From assembly GCA_014376345.1 (NCBI GenBank), contig JACMRS010000290.1, positions 1 through 16,758 of the forward strand: DNA of 16,758 nucleotides, in the 5' to 3' direction. Both the position numbers and the translations under genes were made by a program. Position 1 is the first letter of the stretch; the number at the start of each line of letters is the position of its first letter. Shown here piece after piece: positions 15,003-16,758 of the stretch. Under the pieces are notes generated by a model. The model had not been told where the DNA came from, made no database searches, and worked only from the letters and a program-made list of their open reading frames with translations. Source of the DNA: Bacteroidia bacterium. Its GTDB lineage: Bacteria > Bacteroidota > Bacteroidia > NS11-12g > UBA955.

Positions 15003-16085
15003 ATGAAAAACATTTTTGCAATTGCCGCTCTTCTTTTATGCCTTTCGGCAAAAAGTCAAAATACAGATTACCTTATTTTTGATAAACTCGAACATGATTT
15101 TGGTAACATTCATGAAGAAGACAATACTGCAAAGATCCGCTTTTGGTTTACAAACAAAAGCGAAATACCAATCTGGATAGTAAAGGTAGAAACCTCTTGC
15201 GGCTGCACTACTCCTGAATGGACAAAAGACACAATACAACCCGGTGGCAGAGGTTATGTTGATGCTATTTATGATACAAAAAACAGAGTCGGACCATTTT
15301 CGAAAAATGTAATGGTTTACCCTAATGTTCCAAATTATTACAGGTTTTTAAAGATTACAGGTACTGTTATCGGCAAACCTGAACCTGAGTATCAACAAAG
15401 TGAATATGCAATGGGTTATGGTAATATGGCATTCAGTAAAACCACTATCACTTTCAATCCATTATTTAATAATCAAAAAGCATCTGCAACAATTAAAGTT
15501 ATAAATGTTAACGAATTCCCCCTTAAAATCAAGGATATTGCTGATAAACCAGATTATGCGGAGGTGGTTTTCTCTAAAAAAGAACTTGGTCCACATGATT
15601 CACTTACCATTACAATAAGTGTTGACGGATCTAAGATTAAAGATTACGGTGAAGTTTTCAGTAGCTTCATGATCAATACCAATGACATGCTTTATCCTGA
15701 AAAATTTATTTTCCTTATTATCAATGTGAAGGAATTCTTTCCTAAAATGTCTGCAAAGCAATTGAAAGAAACTCCAACTGCTACAATTTCCGATAACTCA
15801 AGCCTTAATCTTGGCAAACTTACTGAAGGAGCAATTGTCAGAAAAACTATAACAGTTACAAATACCGGCAAATCAGATCTGATTATTCATAAATTATTTC
15901 CAAACTGTTCATGTATCGAAGCATCCATCAATACAATGGTTATAAAACCTGGCGAACAAGCCAATATTAATATAAAATATGATACTATAATGCAGTCGCC
16001 CGGTATGCATAGAAAATGGATAAAATTAATTACCAATGATCCTAAACAAACCGAATCCAGTATCAGTATTAATTTAGAACTATAA
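15003..16085 (+). CDS. Secreted protein with two DUF1573 (ASH-like) domains
   Basis: A 360-residue exported protein: a signal peptide at about 1-19 (MKNIFAIAALLLCLSAKSQ) and then two immunoglobulin-like DUF1573 domains. The first (about 25-120) has the family-defining HDFGNI opening, the TNKS..PI strand and V.TSCGCTTPEW. The second (about 265-360) repeats the plan with LGKLTEGAIV, VTNTGKSDL and NCSC in place of SCGC. A related sandwich lies between them. Its role is unknown; the family is common in Bacteroidota envelopes. It is divergent from the ABC exporter and followed 14 bases later by the HtrA-type protease, so the two are probably co-transcribed. An in-frame TTG at 14985 exists, but the ATG at 15003 gives a clean signal peptide and is chosen. 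I see no convincing -7 box. Confidence 0.87.
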   Translation: MKNIFAIAALLLCLSAKSQNTDYLIFDKLEHDFGNIHEEDNTAKIRFWFTNKSEIPIWIVKVETSCGCTTPEWTKDTIQPGGRGYVDAIYDTKNRVGPFSKNVMVYPNVPNYYRFLKITGTVIGKPEPEYQQSEYAMGYGNMAFSKTTITFNPLFNNQKASATIKVINVNEFPLKIKDIADKPDYAEVVFSKKELGPHDSLTITISVDGSKIKDYGEVFSSFMINTNDMLYPEKFIFLIINVKEFFPKMSAKQLKETPTATISDNSSLNLGKLTEGAIVRKTITVTNTGKSDLIIHKLFPNCSCIEASINTMVIKPGEQANINIKYDTIMQSPGMHRKWIKLITNDPKQTESSISINLEL

Positions 16086-16099
16086 TATTAATAAATTTT

Positions 16100-16758
16100 A
16101 TGCTTAAAAAATTCGCCATTATTATTCCTTTAGCTGTGTTTAGTGGCTTTGGTGGTGCGTTTATCTTTAGTAAAATTAATCCGCCTGCATCAGTAACAGA
16201 AAATCAGAATATCTCAGAAGCACGTGCTCTTTTAACAAGTTACAATGGCAGGCAAGCCGAAGGAAATATCAGCTTTGTACTAGCTTCAAAAGTGAGTACA
16301 CCTTCAGTAGTATTCATTAAAACTACAGCTCAGTATCAGCAAAGAAACCCGTTTGGATGGATGTTTGATGACTGGGATCCATTTGGAAGTATCGGACAGG
16401 TAAGCAGCACCGGTTCGGGTGTAATAATGAGGAAAGACGGTTATATTGTTACTAATCTTCACGTTGTAAAAGATGCGCTGACAATAGAAGTTGTTTTAAA
16501 CAATAACAAAAAGAATTACAAAGCAAAACTTGTCGGAACAGACCCTTCTACAGATTTAGCGGTACTCAAAATAGATGGCACAGACCTTCCGGCAATTCAA
16601 GTTGGAAATTCAGATGACATTCAAACCGGCGAATGGGTGCTTGCAGTTGGAAATCCTTTTAATCTTACTTCAACAGTTACTGCCGGCATTGTTTCAGCAA
16701 AAGGGCGTAATATAAATATAGTTAATAATCAGTTTCCTATCGAATCATTTATTCAGAC
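16100..16758 (+). CDS. HtrA/DegP-type serine protease, truncated by the window edge
   Basis: Coding begins with ATG at 16100 and stays open to the window end, giving the first 219 residues. A basic start and hydrophobic stretch (MLKKFAIIIPLAVFSGFGG) form a signal peptide or anchor. After a linker comes the trypsin-like domain: the LA-loop-like NPFGWMFDDWDPFG segment, STGSGVIM, then His121 in TNLHVV and Asp152 in STDLAVLKI, two of the three catalytic residues. The WVLAVGNPFNL stretch (about 178-188) is also typical. The nucleophilic Ser (in a GNSGGP motif) and the PDZ domains would lie beyond the window. HtrA proteases degrade or refold damaged periplasmic proteins. It sits 14 bases after the DUF1573 gene, probably in the same transcript. 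Confidence 0.95.
   Translation, partial: MLKKFAIIIPLAVFSGFGGAFIFSKINPPASVTENQNISEARALLTSYNGRQAEGNISFVLASKVSTPSVVFIKTTAQYQQRNPFGWMFDDWDPFGSIGQVSSTGSGVIMRKDGYIVTNLHVVKDALTIEVVLNNNKKNYKAKLVGTDPSTDLAVLKIDGTDLPAIQVGNSDDIQTGEWVLAVGNPFNLTSTVTAGIVSAKGRNINIVNNQFPIESFIQ

Overview
The window is AT-rich DNA (about one third G+C by eye) from a member of the Bacteroidota. Three kinds of evidence support this. A secreted protein ends in a type IX secretion (T9SS) type A sorting domain. Exact TAnnTTTG boxes, the Bacteroidota -7 promoter element, lie at sensible places. The gene families present (a PpiD/SurA-like foldase with an N-terminal anchor, DUF1573 and DUF6629 proteins) fit the phylum. I cannot place it to genus.

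Layout. The left edge (1-98, minus) holds a fragment that resembles the N-terminus of an IS1595-type transposase, apparently frame-broken at a seven-base homopolymer. After it come a small orphan lipoprotein (154-822), a 3-methyladenine DNA glycosylase (914-1501) and an 848-residue secreted multidomain protein (1733-4279) with a CxxCH heme-type motif, a Reeler-like region, PKD/Ig/FN3-like modules and the T9SS tail. A conserved-looking protein of unknown function (4533-5099, minus) is divergent from a periplasmic peptidyl-prolyl isomerase-like foldase (5275-7380). Then, all on the minus strand, come a YefM-YoeB toxin-antitoxin module with a visible operator, a DUF6629 membrane protein, and the RNase P RNA gene rnpB (8750-9115) with its own -7 box.

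The most interesting part is 9280-13045: four plus-strand genes that all overlap end to start. They encode a UbiA-type membrane prenyltransferase homologue, a type III polyketide synthase with a complete Cys-His-Asn triad, a SAM methyltransferase and a FAD-dependent oxidoreductase. The gene set implies a lipid-soluble methylated and oxidised phenol, pyrone or quinone, possibly prenylated. The synthase-methyltransferase-flavoprotein core resembles the srsABC phenolic-lipid operon of Streptomyces griseus. The overlaps imply translational coupling. The product cannot be read from the sequence.

The operon meets a convergent ABC exporter gene (13042-14832, minus); the two stop codons share the bases TTAA. 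On the right, a secreted two-domain DUF1573 protein (15003-16085) is followed 14 bases later by a HtrA/DegP-type serine protease cut by the window edge. Together with the foldase these form an envelope protein-quality theme at the two ends of the window.
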